Source of the DNA: Pseudomonas sp. Leaf48 | GTDB taxonomy: Bacteria; Pseudomonadota; Gammaproteobacteria; Pseudomonadales; Pseudomonadaceae | DNA length: 64,000 nt | Direction: 5' to 3' | Assembly: GCF_001421885.1 (NCBI RefSeq) | Contig: NZ_LMLH01000023.1 | Span: 240,407-304,406, forward strand | In this document: one piece after another, positions 1 to 8,570 of the stretch | Position numbering within the stretch: position 1 is the stretch's first letter | How the letters are laid out: every line of letters starts with the position of its first letter | Notes under the pieces: model-generated | What the model saw: the letters and a program-made list of their open reading frames with translations, nothing else | Databases searched by the model: none | Told to the model about the DNA's origin: nothing | Program-made: the position numbers and the translations under genes

Positions 1-41
1 CCTGCTGATCCCATCCACCGCTCCCCTATCGGAGTACGGAA

Positions 42-602
42 ATGAATCAATCAATGCGCTACTTCCTGTCGTTCTTCCTCGCCGCCGCAACATTGGCATC
101 GGCCAGCCTCCTCAATACCGCCGGCGCGGCCACGGCCGAAGATCTGAATGCTGACTCCAAACAAGCCTTGCAAGGTCTCTTCAAAGCCAATCCAGCTGCT
201 GAAAACATCGCACGCCAGGCCAAGGCAGTACTCGTCTTCCCGAAAATCATCAAGGCGGGCCTGGTATTCGGCGGCAGCTATGGTGAAGGCGTACTGATGA
301 AAGGCACCCAGGTTGTCGATTATTACAACTCCGTCAGCGGATCCTGGGGTCTGCAGGCTGGCGCCCAGTCGTATGGCTATGCGGTTTTTCTGATGTCCGA
401 CAAAGCCGTGAAATACGTAGCTGAAACCAAGGGCTGGGAAATCGGTGTCGGGCCAACGGTTGTTGTAGTCGATGAAGGGGTGTCGAAGAATCTCTCCAGC
501 TCGACGCTCAAAGAAGATGCGTACGCTTTCATCTTCGACCAGCAAGGGTTAATGGCCGGGGTCAGTATCGAAGGGACGAAAATCTCCCTGATCAAACGCT
601 AG
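42..602 (+). CDS. SYLF (YSC84/DUF500) domain lipid-binding protein, exported
   Basis: This is a 186-residue protein with an N-terminal signal peptide (hydrophobic stretch about residues 7-28, ending near AGA-ATA), so it is probably periplasmic or envelope associated. The remainder fits the SYLF/YSC84 family: an alpha-helical lead (ADSKQALQGLF), then AKAVLVFPKIIKAGLVFGGSYGEGVL and a late GVSIEG-TKI segment. SYLF domains in eukaryotes bind phosphoinositides; the bacterial role is not established. The start ATG follows a CGGAG ribosome site at 8 bases. The next gene (LysR) is convergent, so it appears to be a single-gene unit. Family assignment is firm, function is not. Confidence 0.85.
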   Translation: MNQSMRYFLSFFLAAATLASASLLNTAGAATAEDLNADSKQALQGLFKANPAAENIARQAKAVLVFPKIIKAGLVFGGSYGEGVLMKGTQVVDYYNSVSGSWGLQAGAQSYGYAVFLMSDKAVKYVAETKGWEIGVGPTVVVVDEGVSKNLSSSTLKEDAYAFIFDQQGLMAGVSIEGTKISLIKR

Positions 603-620
603 TACCTCCCGCCTGGCTGG

Positions 621-648
621 GCATCGGACGAGTGATGGCGGCCGATGC
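621..648. terminator. Stem-loop between convergent genes
   Basis: GCATCGG (621-627) pairs with CCGATGC (642-648) around a 14-base loop. It lies between the stop codons of the SYLF gene and the convergent LysR gene. No T-tract follows on either strand, so its role as a terminator is inferred from position. Confidence 0.35.
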
Positions 649-684
649 CAGCGCCCTGCTACATCACTCTGTCCTTCACAGTCT

Positions 685-1569
685 TCATCCCCACCCGTGA
701 GCCTCTTCGATAAAGTGCAGCACCGCGCTTGAACGCTCGTCGATCCTGGAAATCAGCGACAACTCACTGACCATCTCCGGTTGAGCCAAGGGTACAATGC
801 GTATGCCCGGCATGCTCAGGCGTGTCATCGTTTCAGGCACGATGCTCAGACCAATGCCCGCTGCAACCAATCCGGGAATACTCATCAGCGACGGCACGTA
901 CATGATGTTCTTCGGATGCAATTGATTCTGGCGACAGGCCTGAAGCGTGTGCGAGGTCAGCCCGATACCCGAGGTGTCCTGCAGGAAAACGAACTTCTCG
1001 TGGCGCAACATCGCCAATTCTCCGGCAAAAGTTTCGGCCAGTTCATGGTTGTCCGGCATGAGCAGCACAAGATTGGATTGACTGAAATGATGGGTGCGCA
1101 AACGGTCTGGCAGGTGATCCTTGAATACCCGCGCGAAGGCCAGATCAAGCTTGTGGTCGAGCAGCATGTCGAACTGCGCACGAATACCGGCATCCACCAG
1201 CGTCACTTTGACTTCGGGAAAGGTGCTGAAGTAATGCCGGAGTAATTGCGGCAAATTGGCCTCGAACAACGCCGAGTGATAGCCGATGTTGATTTCGCCG
1301 ACTTCCCCGCGCCGGGCACGCCGCGCGGCGGCGGTTGCCAGCTCGCTGGACTCGATGGACTGCCGCGCATGGGGCAGGAACGCCTCGCCGGCAGCGGTCA
1401 ACGCCACTCCACGGTTTTCCCGCCGGAACAGCGCCAGCCCCAACTCGGATTCGAGCGTGCGCATCAATTGGCTCAGCGCCGGCTGCGCAATGCCCAGTTG
1501 CTCGGCGGCGCGGCTGAAGTGCTGCAGGTCGGCGGCTACCACAAAGGCTTTCAGGTGACGCAGTTCCAT
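685..1569 (-). CDS. LysR-family transcriptional regulator of the quinate/shikimate-type cluster
   Basis: This 294-residue protein has the standard LysR layout: an N-terminal winged helix-turn-helix (MELRHLKAFVVAADLQHFSRAAEQLGIAQPALSQ, residues 1-60) and a periplasmic-binding-like effector domain from about residue 90. Its length is normal for the family. It is transcribed divergently from an MHS transporter, aroQ and an OprD porin, so those are the likely targets. A palindromic T-N11-A box lies 13 bases upstream of its own start codon, consistent with autoregulation and activation of the divergent operon. The effector is inferred to be quinate, shikimate or a related hydroaromatic acid because aroQ is in the neighbouring unit. 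Confidence 0.9.
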   Translation of the reverse strand: MELRHLKAFVVAADLQHFSRAAEQLGIAQPALSQLMRTLESELGLALFRRENRGVALTAAGEAFLPHARQSIESSELATAAARRARRGEVGEINIGYHSALFEANLPQLLRHYFSTFPEVKVTLVDAGIRAQFDMLLDHKLDLAFARVFKDHLPDRLRTHHFSQSNLVLLMPDNHELAETFAGELAMLRHEKFVFLQDTSGIGLTSHTLQACRQNQLHPKNIMYVPSLMSIPGLVAAGIGLSIVPETMTRLSMPGIRIVPLAQPEMVSELSLISRIDERSSAVLHFIEEAHGWG

Positions 1570-1581
1570 ATTCCTCCACCC

Positions 1582-1596
1582 ATAAGGCTGGCTTAT
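1582..1596. promoter_or_regulatory. LysR-type T-N11-A operator
   Basis: The 15-bp sequence ATAAG-N5-CTTAT has perfect 5-bp arms. It contains T at 1583 and A at 1595 with exactly 11 bases between them, the classic LysR box. It lies in the 152-bp divergent promoter between the LysR gene and the MHS transporter. A second, looser pair TTATC (1593-1597) and GATAA (1614-1618) overlaps it and could be the activation half-site. Confidence 0.6.
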
Positions 1597-1721
1597 CTAT
1601 TTGTCTGGATTTCGATAATTATTCTGCAGGCAGTATCGGTTAACGTCTACTCACTTCGACGTTTCCTGCTGGCGCCCTAGCCCGGACTGGATCGTAGGGG
1701 CACCCCATAACCATAAAAAAC

Positions 1722-3092
1722 ATGACGAGCACCTCAATGAGCACAACCAGTCACGAGACTCCTGATTTGCGCATGCCTCGCAAAGCGGTGACCGCCGCGA
1801 CCATTGGCACCGCCCTGGAATGGTTTGACTTCACCCTGTATGGCGCCGTGTCGGCGACCATTCTGCCCAAGCTGTTTTTCCCGGCGATGGAACCGACTGC
1901 CGGCCTGCTCGCTTCCCTGGCGACCTTCGGCGTGGGCCTTGCGGCACGGCCTTTGGGCGCCATTACCTGCGGTTACCTTGGCGATAAACTCGGGCGCCGC
2001 AACCTGATGCTGGCCACCGTGAGCATGATGGGCCTGGCGTCGGTATTGATGGGCTTATTGCCTACCTATGCTCAGGTTGGCATCCTGGCACCGATTCTTC
2101 TGGTACTGCTGCGCATCATCCAGGGCTTTGCTCTGGGTGGTGAGTCCACCGGGGCGCAACTGATGGCGCTGGAGCACGCAACCCCAGATCGTCGCGGGCG
2201 TTATTCGGGCATGCTCGGCTTGTGCTCACCACTGAGTCAGATATTGGCCAACGGCGTGTTGATGGGCCTGGCAGCGACACTCTCAAGCGAGCAGTTCGAA
2301 AGCTTCGGCTGGCGAATTCCGTTCCTCATGAGCTTTGTGCTGGTGATTGTCGCGATCTTCATTCGCCTGAAAGTCGATGAAACCCCGGCCTTCGTCGCCT
2401 TGAAAAAGACCCCGGTCAAGCAGGAAAAAAGCCCACTCAAATCCGCAGTCGGTGGCCACTACAAAACCATCCTGCGCCTGATGTTTTTCTTCTGCTCGCC
2501 CGCAGCACTGTTCTATCTGATCGTGATCTTCTCCCTCAGCTACCTGACCAAGCACCTGGGTTTCAGCCAGTCGACGGGCTTCATGTCGCTGATGGTGGCG
2601 AACATGTGTGCGATTTTCGGTGCGCTGGCCGGTGGTTATCTGTCCGACCGTTGGGGCCGTAAAAAGGCGCTGGCGTTTGGTTCGTGCATGACCTTGCTGA
2701 TCCTGTTCGTCTACTTCCCGATCCTCAACACGATGAACGTCCCTGCCATCATGGCGATCATGGGGCTGTTCCTGGGCTTCACCCAGTTCCAGAGCGGCAT
2801 TCAGCCGGTGGCATTCGCCGAAGCCTTCCCGACCCAGGTCCGTTACTCGGGCTCGGCGCTGGCCTACACCGGTGCGAACCTGGTCATCGGCGGCCCTATG
2901 CCAATGATCGCTGTGTACCTGATGAGCCAGTCGAACAACTCGCCGTGGCCTCTGGTGACCCTGTGCGCGGTGATCAACCTGATCTCGCTGGCAATGATCG
3001 TCATCGGTCCGGAAACCCGCGGCATCGACCTGAACGCTGTCGCCGAAGACGACGCGGTCGACACTCGCGCTTCAGCCATTCTTTCCAAATAA
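1722..3092 (+). CDS. MHS-family MFS transporter (metabolite:H+ symporter, shikimate/quinate type)
   Basis: This is a 456-residue major facilitator protein of the inner membrane with 12 predicted membrane segments. It has the MHS-subfamily opening TIGTALEWFDFTLYG and the two loop motifs GYLGDKLGRR (loop 2-3) and GGYLSDRWGRKK (loop 8-9). Family members import organic acids such as shikimate, dicarboxylates or betaines with protons. It begins an operon with aroQ 15 bases downstream and an OprD porin beyond, divergent from a LysR regulator, which makes a hydroaromatic acid the likely cargo. The first ATG (1722) has a weak ribosome site; a second in-frame ATG at 1737 is possible. Confidence 0.88.
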   Translation: MTSTSMSTTSHETPDLRMPRKAVTAATIGTALEWFDFTLYGAVSATILPKLFFPAMEPTAGLLASLATFGVGLAARPLGAITCGYLGDKLGRRNLMLATVSMMGLASVLMGLLPTYAQVGILAPILLVLLRIIQGFALGGESTGAQLMALEHATPDRRGRYSGMLGLCSPLSQILANGVLMGLAATLSSEQFESFGWRIPFLMSFVLVIVAIFIRLKVDETPAFVALKKTPVKQEKSPLKSAVGGHYKTILRLMFFFCSPAALFYLIVIFSLSYLTKHLGFSQSTGFMSLMVANMCAIFGALAGGYLSDRWGRKKALAFGSCMTLLILFVYFPILNTMNVPAIMAIMGLFLGFTQFQSGIQPVAFAEAFPTQVRYSGSALAYTGANLVIGGPMPMIAVYLMSQSNNSPWPLVTLCAVINLISLAMIVIGPETRGIDLNAVAEDDAVDTRASAILSK

Positions 3093-3107
3093 CGCAGCAG
3101 GACGACC

Positions 3108-3563
3108 ATGAACCGCACCGTCTTCATCCTCAACGGCCCTAATCTGAACCTGCTGGGTCGTCGTGAGCCGCACATTTACGGGCACACCACACTCGACCAG
3201 ATTCGCCAGCAAAGTGAAAGGCTGGCCGAGGAACTTGACCTGGTATGCGACTTTCGCCAGACCAACCACGAAGGCGTGATGGTCGACTGGATTCAAGAGG
3301 CTTTCGAACAAGGCGCGGCACTGATCATCAACCCGGCCGGCTTTTCGTTTCACTCGATTCCGGTACTCGATGCCCTGAAGTTGCTCAGTACACCGCTGAT
3401 TGAACTGCACCTGTCGAACATCCATGCCCGCGATGAACTGCATCGCCACTCGATCATGTCCGGCGCGGTCAATGCGGTGATTTGCGGCATGGGAGCCGAT
3501 GGGTATCCCCTGGCAATCCGGGCCATTGATGACCTGTTGCGTCGTCAGTCAGCCAACAACTGA
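3108..3563 (+). CDS. aroQ: Type II 3-dehydroquinate dehydratase
   Basis: This 151-residue enzyme interconverts 3-dehydroquinate and 3-dehydroshikimate by the type II mechanism. The motif NGPNLNLLG occupies residues 9-17, the catalytic loop carries Arg19 and Tyr24, and the catalytic His101 lies in ELHLSNIHARDELHRHS. These match established type II enzymes at the same numbers. The segment NPAGFSFHSIPVLDAL differs from the usual NPGAYTHTSVALRDAL, suggesting a divergent catabolic paralogue rather than the housekeeping copy that normally sits beside accB. It lies 15 bases after the MHS transporter and ahead of an OprD porin, so it probably serves quinate or dehydroquinate breakdown towards protocatechuate. 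Confidence 0.93.
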   Translation: MNRTVFILNGPNLNLLGRREPHIYGHTTLDQIRQQSERLAEELDLVCDFRQTNHEGVMVDWIQEAFEQGAALIINPAGFSFHSIPVLDALKLLSTPLIELHLSNIHARDELHRHSIMSGAVNAVICGMGADGYPLAIRAIDDLLRRQSANN

Positions 3564-3692
3564 TCCACCTCTTCTCCAGACGCTTGCACGGCGGTCTCTC
3601 GGCAAATTGTTGCCAGGGCCGCCTGCACCTGAAATTGCGTCGCCGGCTGCAAAACACTGCTGAAAAATAATAATTCACTGCGAGAAACCAAC

Positions 3693-4988
3693 ATGCGCCA
3701 CACCCCTTTTCGCCGTAACGTGCCCGCACAATACTCATTGATCGGCCTGGCCCTGGCACTTGGTGCCGGCTCGACGACTGTTGTCCATGCCGACGAAAAC
3801 AGCGGTTTCATCGAGGGCGCTACTGCCACCCTCAATCTGCGCAACGCCTACATCAATCGCAACTTCGTCAACCCCGCCTACCCGACCAGCGCTGCACCTC
3901 AGAACAAAGCAGAGGAATGGACGCAAAACTTTATCCTCGATGCCCGCTCCGGCTATACCCAGGGGCCGGTAGGTTTTGGCGTCGATGTACTGGGGCTTTA
4001 TTCGCAAAAGCTCGACGGTGGCAAAGGCACCCGTGGCACCCAGCTGTTGCCGGTCCATGATGATGGGCGTCCGGCTGATGATTTTGGTCGGCTGGGGGTT
4101 GCCGCCAAGGCCAAGGTCTCAAAAACCGTGGTAAAAGTAGGCGAATTCGTCAGTGCACTGCCGATTCTGCGCTCCGACGACGGTCGTTCGTTGCCACAGA
4201 CCTTCAGTGGTGCGCAGATTACCTCCCAGGAAATCGGCGGGCTGACTTTGTATGGTGGTCAGATCAGGCAGAACAGCCCACGCAATGACGCCAGCATGGA
4301 AGACATGTCCATGAACGGCAAAGCGGCGTTCACTTCCGACCGATTCAACTACGGCGGCGGTGAGTACACCTTCAACGAGAAGCGCACTACGGTCGGGCTC
4401 TGGTACGACGAGCTCCAGGACATCTACCAGCAACAGTACTTCAGCCTCAGCCACAGCCAGCCTGTAGGTGACTGGACGCTCGGCGCCAACATGGGCTACT
4501 TCATTGGCAAGGAAGACGGTGCCAGCCTGGCCGGTGACATGGACAACAAGACCGCTTTCGGTCTGTTCTCTGCAAAACTGGGCGGCAACACGTTTTATGT
4601 CGGCTTGCAAAAGCTCACCGGAGATACCGCGTGGATGCGCGTCAACGGTGCCAGCGGCGGTACCTTGGCCAACGACAGTTACAACTCCAGTTTCGATAAC
4701 GCGCAGGAGCAGTCCTGGCAGGTTCGTCACGACTTCAACTTCGCAACCGTCGGTGTTCCCGGGCTGACGATGATGAACCGCTACTTGAGTGGCGATAACG
4801 TGCATATCGGTGCAATCACCGATGGCAAGGAATGGGGTCGCGAATCGGAGTTGGCCTATGTCGTTCAGTCCGGCGCCTTGAAGAACCTGAGCGTGAAGTG
4901 GCGCAACTCCAGCATTCGTCGGGACTTCAGCACCAATGAATTCGATGAAAACCGGATTTTCGTCAGCTACCCGATTTCGTTGTTGTAA
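3693..4988 (+). CDS. OprD-family outer-membrane porin
   Basis: This 431-residue protein has a signal peptide (about residues 1-33, ending VVHA-DE) and then OprD-family features: GFIEGATATLNLRNAYINR, the EWTQNFILDARSGYTQGPVGFGVDVLG strand pair and a C-terminal strand ending in ISLL. OprD porins are monomeric substrate-specific channels for small acids or amino acids. Position after the MHS transporter and aroQ suggests it admits the same hydroaromatic acid through the outer membrane. A GAGAAA ribosome site precedes ATG 3693. The 129-base gap after aroQ contains no clear terminator, so cotranscription is plausible. Confidence 0.9.
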   Translation: MRHTPFRRNVPAQYSLIGLALALGAGSTTVVHADENSGFIEGATATLNLRNAYINRNFVNPAYPTSAAPQNKAEEWTQNFILDARSGYTQGPVGFGVDVLGLYSQKLDGGKGTRGTQLLPVHDDGRPADDFGRLGVAAKAKVSKTVVKVGEFVSALPILRSDDGRSLPQTFSGAQITSQEIGGLTLYGGQIRQNSPRNDASMEDMSMNGKAAFTSDRFNYGGGEYTFNEKRTTVGLWYDELQDIYQQQYFSLSHSQPVGDWTLGANMGYFIGKEDGASLAGDMDNKTAFGLFSAKLGGNTFYVGLQKLTGDTAWMRVNGASGGTLANDSYNSSFDNAQEQSWQVRHDFNFATVGVPGLTMMNRYLSGDNVHIGAITDGKEWGRESELAYVVQSGALKNLSVKWRNSSIRRDFSTNEFDENRIFVSYPISLL

Positions 4989-5451
4989 CGCCAGCCTTGT
5001 AAACCGGCTGCGACTCATCTGAATGGATGCGTACGCAGCCACGATTGTGCACCATGGACGCCAGTCCATTGCGAACCTCCCTTTCCTGGCCAACGGGCAG
5101 GGAGGATTCGTACTTGTGCGGCCAGTCGATCCACCTCTGACTTCGGTCGATCCCCCTACTCGCCCCCCACAGAAAATCTGCCCCGGCTGCACGCCTGGAA
5201 AATCTGTGTTTAACACACCGTTATTGTCATGGAATGAAAAGTATTTGTCGCTGAAAGCATGGCCATCTGCCATGTTTTTCGCGTAGAAACGATCGCCAGC
5301 AGTGTCGGTGACCAGCCGATTGGCGCGAGCCACTGTGTCATACAAGTACATGGGGAGGCTGTAGCACAGCGTACTTGTTGGATGCCTTGCGCCATGGTTC
5401 CGAATTACATGCTCTGACTCATACTAATAATTCCAAGAGGAATCGCACTCT
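4989..5451. other. 463-bp intergenic region, mostly unassigned
   Basis: The left end has a stem-loop, GGCTGCG (5006-5012) with CGCAGCC (5034-5040), likely terminating the OprD transcript though without a T-tract. The rest shows no convincing gene. The minus strand of about 5160-5351 can be read as a protein-like stretch (YLYDTVARANRLVTD...), which could be a relic, but it has no ribosome site and no recognised family. The right end holds the AGAGGAAT ribosome site of the chemoreceptor. Confidence 0.5.
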
Positions 5452-7017
5452 ATGCGTGTGAATTTGCCCGTAACCGAGCATGAAAGAATATTTCCCGCCG
5501 ACCAACGATTGATCTCCACCACTGACCTCGATAGCCGCATCACTTATTGCAATGATGCCTTTGTTGCCATCAGCGGTTTCACCTACGACGAATTGATCGG
5601 CCAGCCCCATAACATGGTTCGCCACCCCGATATGCCACCGGGGGTCTTCATTCACATGTGGCACACCATCAAGCAAGGCAAACCCTGGATGGGCATTGTC
5701 AAAAATCGCGCGAAAAATGGTGACTTCTATTGGGTCAGTGCCTACGTCACGCCCATCTATGAAAACGGTCGCATGAGTGGTTACGAGTCGGTTCGCTCGG
5801 TACCCAGCCGCGACCAGGTGCGTCGCGCAGCAGCACTTTATGCAAGGATGCGCGCCGGTAAGCCGATCGTTTCGCTGAGCGCGCGCATTCTTCGCCCGTT
5901 GCAACACGGCTGGCCATTACTGATGGCAGCCGGTATTTCTCTGTCGGCCTATCAGTGGCTACCAAAAACAGCGGCCCAAGGGGCCCTGGTGGCGAGTCTG
6001 TTTATCGCCTGGTATTTGATCGAGTCCCGACAACGCAGAGCCATCGAGCGCACTCTGGCCGAACATCCGAAAGCGTTTTCCGACCCGTTGGTCGCGCTCA
6101 CTTATAGCGACAACCACGGTCCCCAGGGGCGACTGGATATGGCCATGCTCAGTGAGGAAGCTCGCTTGCAGACCGCCTTGAGCCGACTTGTCGATGCCGG
6201 GATCAATGTAAAGGCCAAGGCCGCACAGTCATCGGAACTCTCAGGTTCCCAAGCCCAGGCCCTTGATCGCCAGCGCAGTGAGACGGATCAGTCTGCCGCT
6301 GCCATCTCGCAGATGGCGGCAACGAACCAGCAAGTCACGCAGAACGTGGTCAGCACTGCCCATGCCGCGTCCGAAGCCGACCAGTTGACTCGCGACGGCA
6401 GTGAGCTGGCCCGGCAAAGTCTGCTCGCCATGGCAACGATGAAAGACGCGGTCAACGAAATCGGCGAGGCGGTCAACGCATTGGCCAGCGAGACGCAGTC
6501 GATCGGCAGTGTCGTGGACGTCATCACCTCGATTGCCGAACAAACCAACCTGCTGGCGCTCAACGCGGCGATCGAGGCGGCCCGGGCAGGCGAGCAAGGT
6601 CGGGGATTTGCCGTGGTTGCCGATGAGGTACGCTCACTGGCACAACGCACGCGCACATCCACCGAGCAGATCCACGGCATCATCGCCTCGCTGCATGTCG
6701 GTGCCGAACGGGCAGTCACGACCGCCAGCCGGGGTGAGCAGATTTCCCGCGACAGCATGCAGCGTGTCGAGGCGGTGCAGTCAGCCCTGGTGGGAATCAG
6801 CCAGGCCGTGAGCCGCATCACCGACATGAGCCAGCAAATGGCGTCGGCTTCCGAAGAGCAAAGCCACGTGACTGAAGATATCAATCAACAGATCACGCGA
6901 ATTGCGCAACTGTGTGACGACAGCGCCGCACAGGCCAAGCAAGGCGCCGCCATCAGCCAGGATCTGGAAGCCATGGCCGAGTACCTGCACAGCCTCGCTG
7001 AACGCTTTAACCGCTAG
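5452..7017 (+). CDS. Aer-type PAS-domain methyl-accepting chemotaxis protein
   Basis: This 521-residue chemoreceptor resembles the aerotaxis receptor Aer. An N-terminal cytoplasmic PAS domain (about residues 15-125; [49 protein letters not shown]) probably binds FAD. A membrane hairpin follows (about residues 150-190) and then the signalling domain with the conserved tip [16 protein letters not shown] and [12 protein letters not shown]. No periplasmic ligand domain is present, so it would sense energy or redox state rather than an external ligand. An AGAGGAAT ribosome site supports the start. It is a single-gene unit closed by a strong stem-loop. Confidence 0.92.
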   Translation: MRVNLPVTEHERIFPADQRLISTTDLDSRITYCNDAFVAISGFTYDELIGQPHNMVRHPDMPPGVFIHMWHTIKQGKPWMGIVKNRAKNGDFYWVSAYVTPIYENGRMSGYESVRSVPSRDQVRRAAALYARMRAGKPIVSLSARILRPLQHGWPLLMAAGISLSAYQWLPKTAAQGALVASLFIAWYLIESRQRRAIERTLAEHPKAFSDPLVALTYSDNHGPQGRLDMAMLSEEARLQTALSRLVDAGINVKAKAAQSSELSGSQAQALDRQRSETDQSAAAISQMAATNQQVTQNVVSTAHAASEADQLTRDGSELARQSLLAMATMKDAVNEIGEAVNALASETQSIGSVVDVITSIAEQTNLLALNAAIEAARAGEQGRGFAVVADEVRSLAQRTRTSTEQIHGIIASLHVGAERAVTTASRGEQISRDSMQRVEAVQSALVGISQAVSRITDMSQQMASASEEQSHVTEDINQQITRIAQLCDDSAAQAKQGAAISQDLEAMAEYLHSLAERFNR

Positions 7018-7025
7018 CCATCAAC

Positions 7026-7051
7026 GCCTGTTGCCCAGTCGGGCAACAGGC
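7026..7051 (+). terminator. Stem-loop after the chemoreceptor gene
   Basis: GCCTGTTGCCC (7026-7036) pairs perfectly with GGGCAACAGGC (7041-7051) across an AGTC tetraloop, 9 bases after the chemoreceptor stop codon. There is no T-run, but the perfect 11-bp stem and position favour transcription termination. Confidence 0.6.
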
Positions 7052-7252
7052 ATCTATCGGCCACGGCATATCCACCGCCTGCCTCCTCCATTGGGACCTT
7101 TACGTTGCACGAGTCGCAGCAGCGCTGACGCTTGCCTGCGTGGCAACACACTCATCCGTGCAATGGATTGCGGAACGCAATTGCGCGCGTTGGTGTCAGC
7201 TGTATTAAGACACCCCTGTGTCGCAAGCCAATCGAAACGGAGAGGTGATGCC

Positions 7253-7327
7253 ATGAACAATATTATCTACATCGTCGGTGCTGTAGTGATTGTCCTGTTT
7301 ATCCTGTCATTTATCGGTTTTGCATAA
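7253..7327 (+). CDS. 24-residue hydrophobic membrane peptide
   Basis: The reading frame MNNIIYIVGAVVIVLFILSF then IGFA encodes a single predicted transmembrane helix with no room for any other domain. An excellent ribosome site (GGAGAGGTG) lies just upstream, and a stem-loop with a six-T tract follows the stop codon, so it looks like a complete monocistronic gene. Very small single-helix proteins of this kind often modulate membrane complexes or respond to stress, but no function can be assigned here. Confidence 0.6.
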   Translation: MNNIIYIVGAVVIVLFILSFIGFA

Positions 7328-7338
7328 ACCCGGCTTTG

Positions 7339-7381
7339 AGCACCTGCGCTGGATCACCAGGCGGGTGCTGACCGCTTTTTT
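7339..7381 (+). terminator. Rho-independent terminator of the small membrane peptide gene
   Basis: AGCACC (7339-7344) pairs with GGTGCT (7364-7369), with further inner pairs TGG/CCA around an ATCA loop. A run of six T follows at 7376-7381. Confidence 0.65.
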
Positions 7382-7613
7382 CTCAGGCGCCAGAACAGGC
7401 AACTGAAAAATGGTGGACGGGTAAATTGCGAATTAACGGCAGAGGAGTTCCCTCTGACTCACAACGCCCCATGGCGCAGCGAAGCGGTTTGTAGCGTCGT
7501 TATCCCCTCCTTTCATCGCTTACCCCAGGCCTCCCGCATGTTGGCCCAAGGCTTGCGTTAGCCCATCTCACAATACAACCGCAGTGGCCCGGCCGGTGGT
7601 GGAGGCATTCAAG

Positions 7614-7880
7614 ATGGAGGAAGAAAATGTGGCACTTGTCATGATTGCGTTGGCAGCGACACTCATGAATTTGACGGTGCTGACAACAGCCAACTCCATC
7701 GCCTTACCGGCAACCAACGCGCCTGTCCAGAGCACGCCTGCACGCCTTCAATTGCTGGCAGATCTGGGGGCCACGCCAATGCCCGTCATGACGATCGTAC
7801 TGTTGGTTATCGGGAGTCTGGTGACCGCAACGGAGTTCATGTCGCGCATTGACTTGCTGTTGATCCTGGCCACTGTCTAG
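7614..7880 (+). CDS. Small hypothetical membrane protein
   Basis: This 88-residue frame has two hydrophobic segments, about residues 5-30 (ALVMIALAATLMNLTVL) and 58-80 (MTIVLLVIGSLVTATEFM), joined by a polar Pro/Ala/Thr stretch. The start at 7614 is chosen because GGTGGAGG lies 8 bases upstream; a shorter start at 7641 is possible. I do not recognise the family. The neighbours are another tiny membrane peptide and a repeat element, so there is no functional context. It could be a spurious frame. Confidence 0.4.
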   Translation: MEEENVALVMIALAATLMNLTVLTTANSIALPATNAPVQSTPARLQLLADLGATPMPVMTIVLLVIGSLVTATEFMSRIDLLLILATV

Positions 7881-7909
7881 AAAATCTGTAGACCGCTTTT
7901 AGTTGTAAT

Positions 7910-8161
7910 CCCCGACATTGGGGTAATGCTTTCACTTAAGCGGGTAGCACACTTTGTGGCGAGGGGGCTTGTCGGACCGCCGCACCACCCCGCTGGGCCG
8001 CGAAGCGTCCCCAAAACCTGCCACCGAGGTGTATCAGGTATACCGCGTGTAGTGGTTTTACGACTGCTCCGCAGCCGAACGGGGCGGTGCGGCGGTCCGA
8101 CAAGCCCCCTCGCCACAAGAGTGTGCCCCAGCTTAAGTGAGCAGCATTACCAACATTGGGG
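7910..8161. repeat. Long inverted pair of REP-like elements
   Basis: The left arm (about 7923-7992) and right arm (about 8080-8149) are imperfect inverted copies of one roughly 70-bp element. Shared blocks are TTGTGGCGAGGGGGCTTGTC, GGACCGCCGCACC and a CTTAAG/TAATGCT end. The arms enclose about 87 bases that hold no gene. A third, single copy of the element lies at 23267-23336, so this is a dispersed family and the pair resembles a BIME. It lies downstream of a small gene and could cap its transcript or act as a gyrase or IHF target, as other Pseudomonas REPs do; that role is inferred. Confidence 0.8.
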
Positions 8162-8162
8162 G

Positions 8163-8570
8163 CTTTGCCCGTACCAAGTGGTTTTTTGCCAAACGCTGTT
8201 TTTCCAATAATGCGTTGCACTCAACCGCTTTGAATCAATGGCCGCCGTTCCACCCGTAAACCAGGCCCATACCTGCGCTTGCATGCAATGTCGGCAACTT
8301 GATCAAGAAAGGAACTTGCATGCCACCTCTAGACAGTGTCCCCGGTTTCCACCGTCCGACCTTCAGTTGCAATGAACTTGCCCAAGGCGTTCTGTTGCCC
8401 CTCGGAGTTCCTGAAGTACACCTGGAGCCGGGCACTGAATGACATCGTGCAGAGCGTTGACGTGCCGGTGATACTGCTTCACGTTTCGACCGCCCAGGGC
8501 TTCGCCTGGGGGGTGTGCGCCGCCGATATCATCGATGACGCGGTGTATTCGGCGATGGGCGCGGCGATCC
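8163..8570. other. Intergenic stretch with a possible gene remnant
   Basis: No intact gene is supported. The plus-strand frame at about 8430-8600 reads like coding sequence (NDIVQSVDVPVILLHVSTAQ and onward to AAILKAEQAAYRRL) with pseudomonad codon use. It has no ribosome site or plausible start and runs into the 3' end of the convergent quinone reductase gene. It may be the tail of a deleted gene. I do not recognise the family. Confidence 0.3.

Noticed and set aside
4119..5351. A 410-codon minus-strand frame across the OprD gene and the following gap
   Set aside because: Most of it is antisense to the porin. Only the part in the gap looks protein-like, and it lacks a ribosome site and family.
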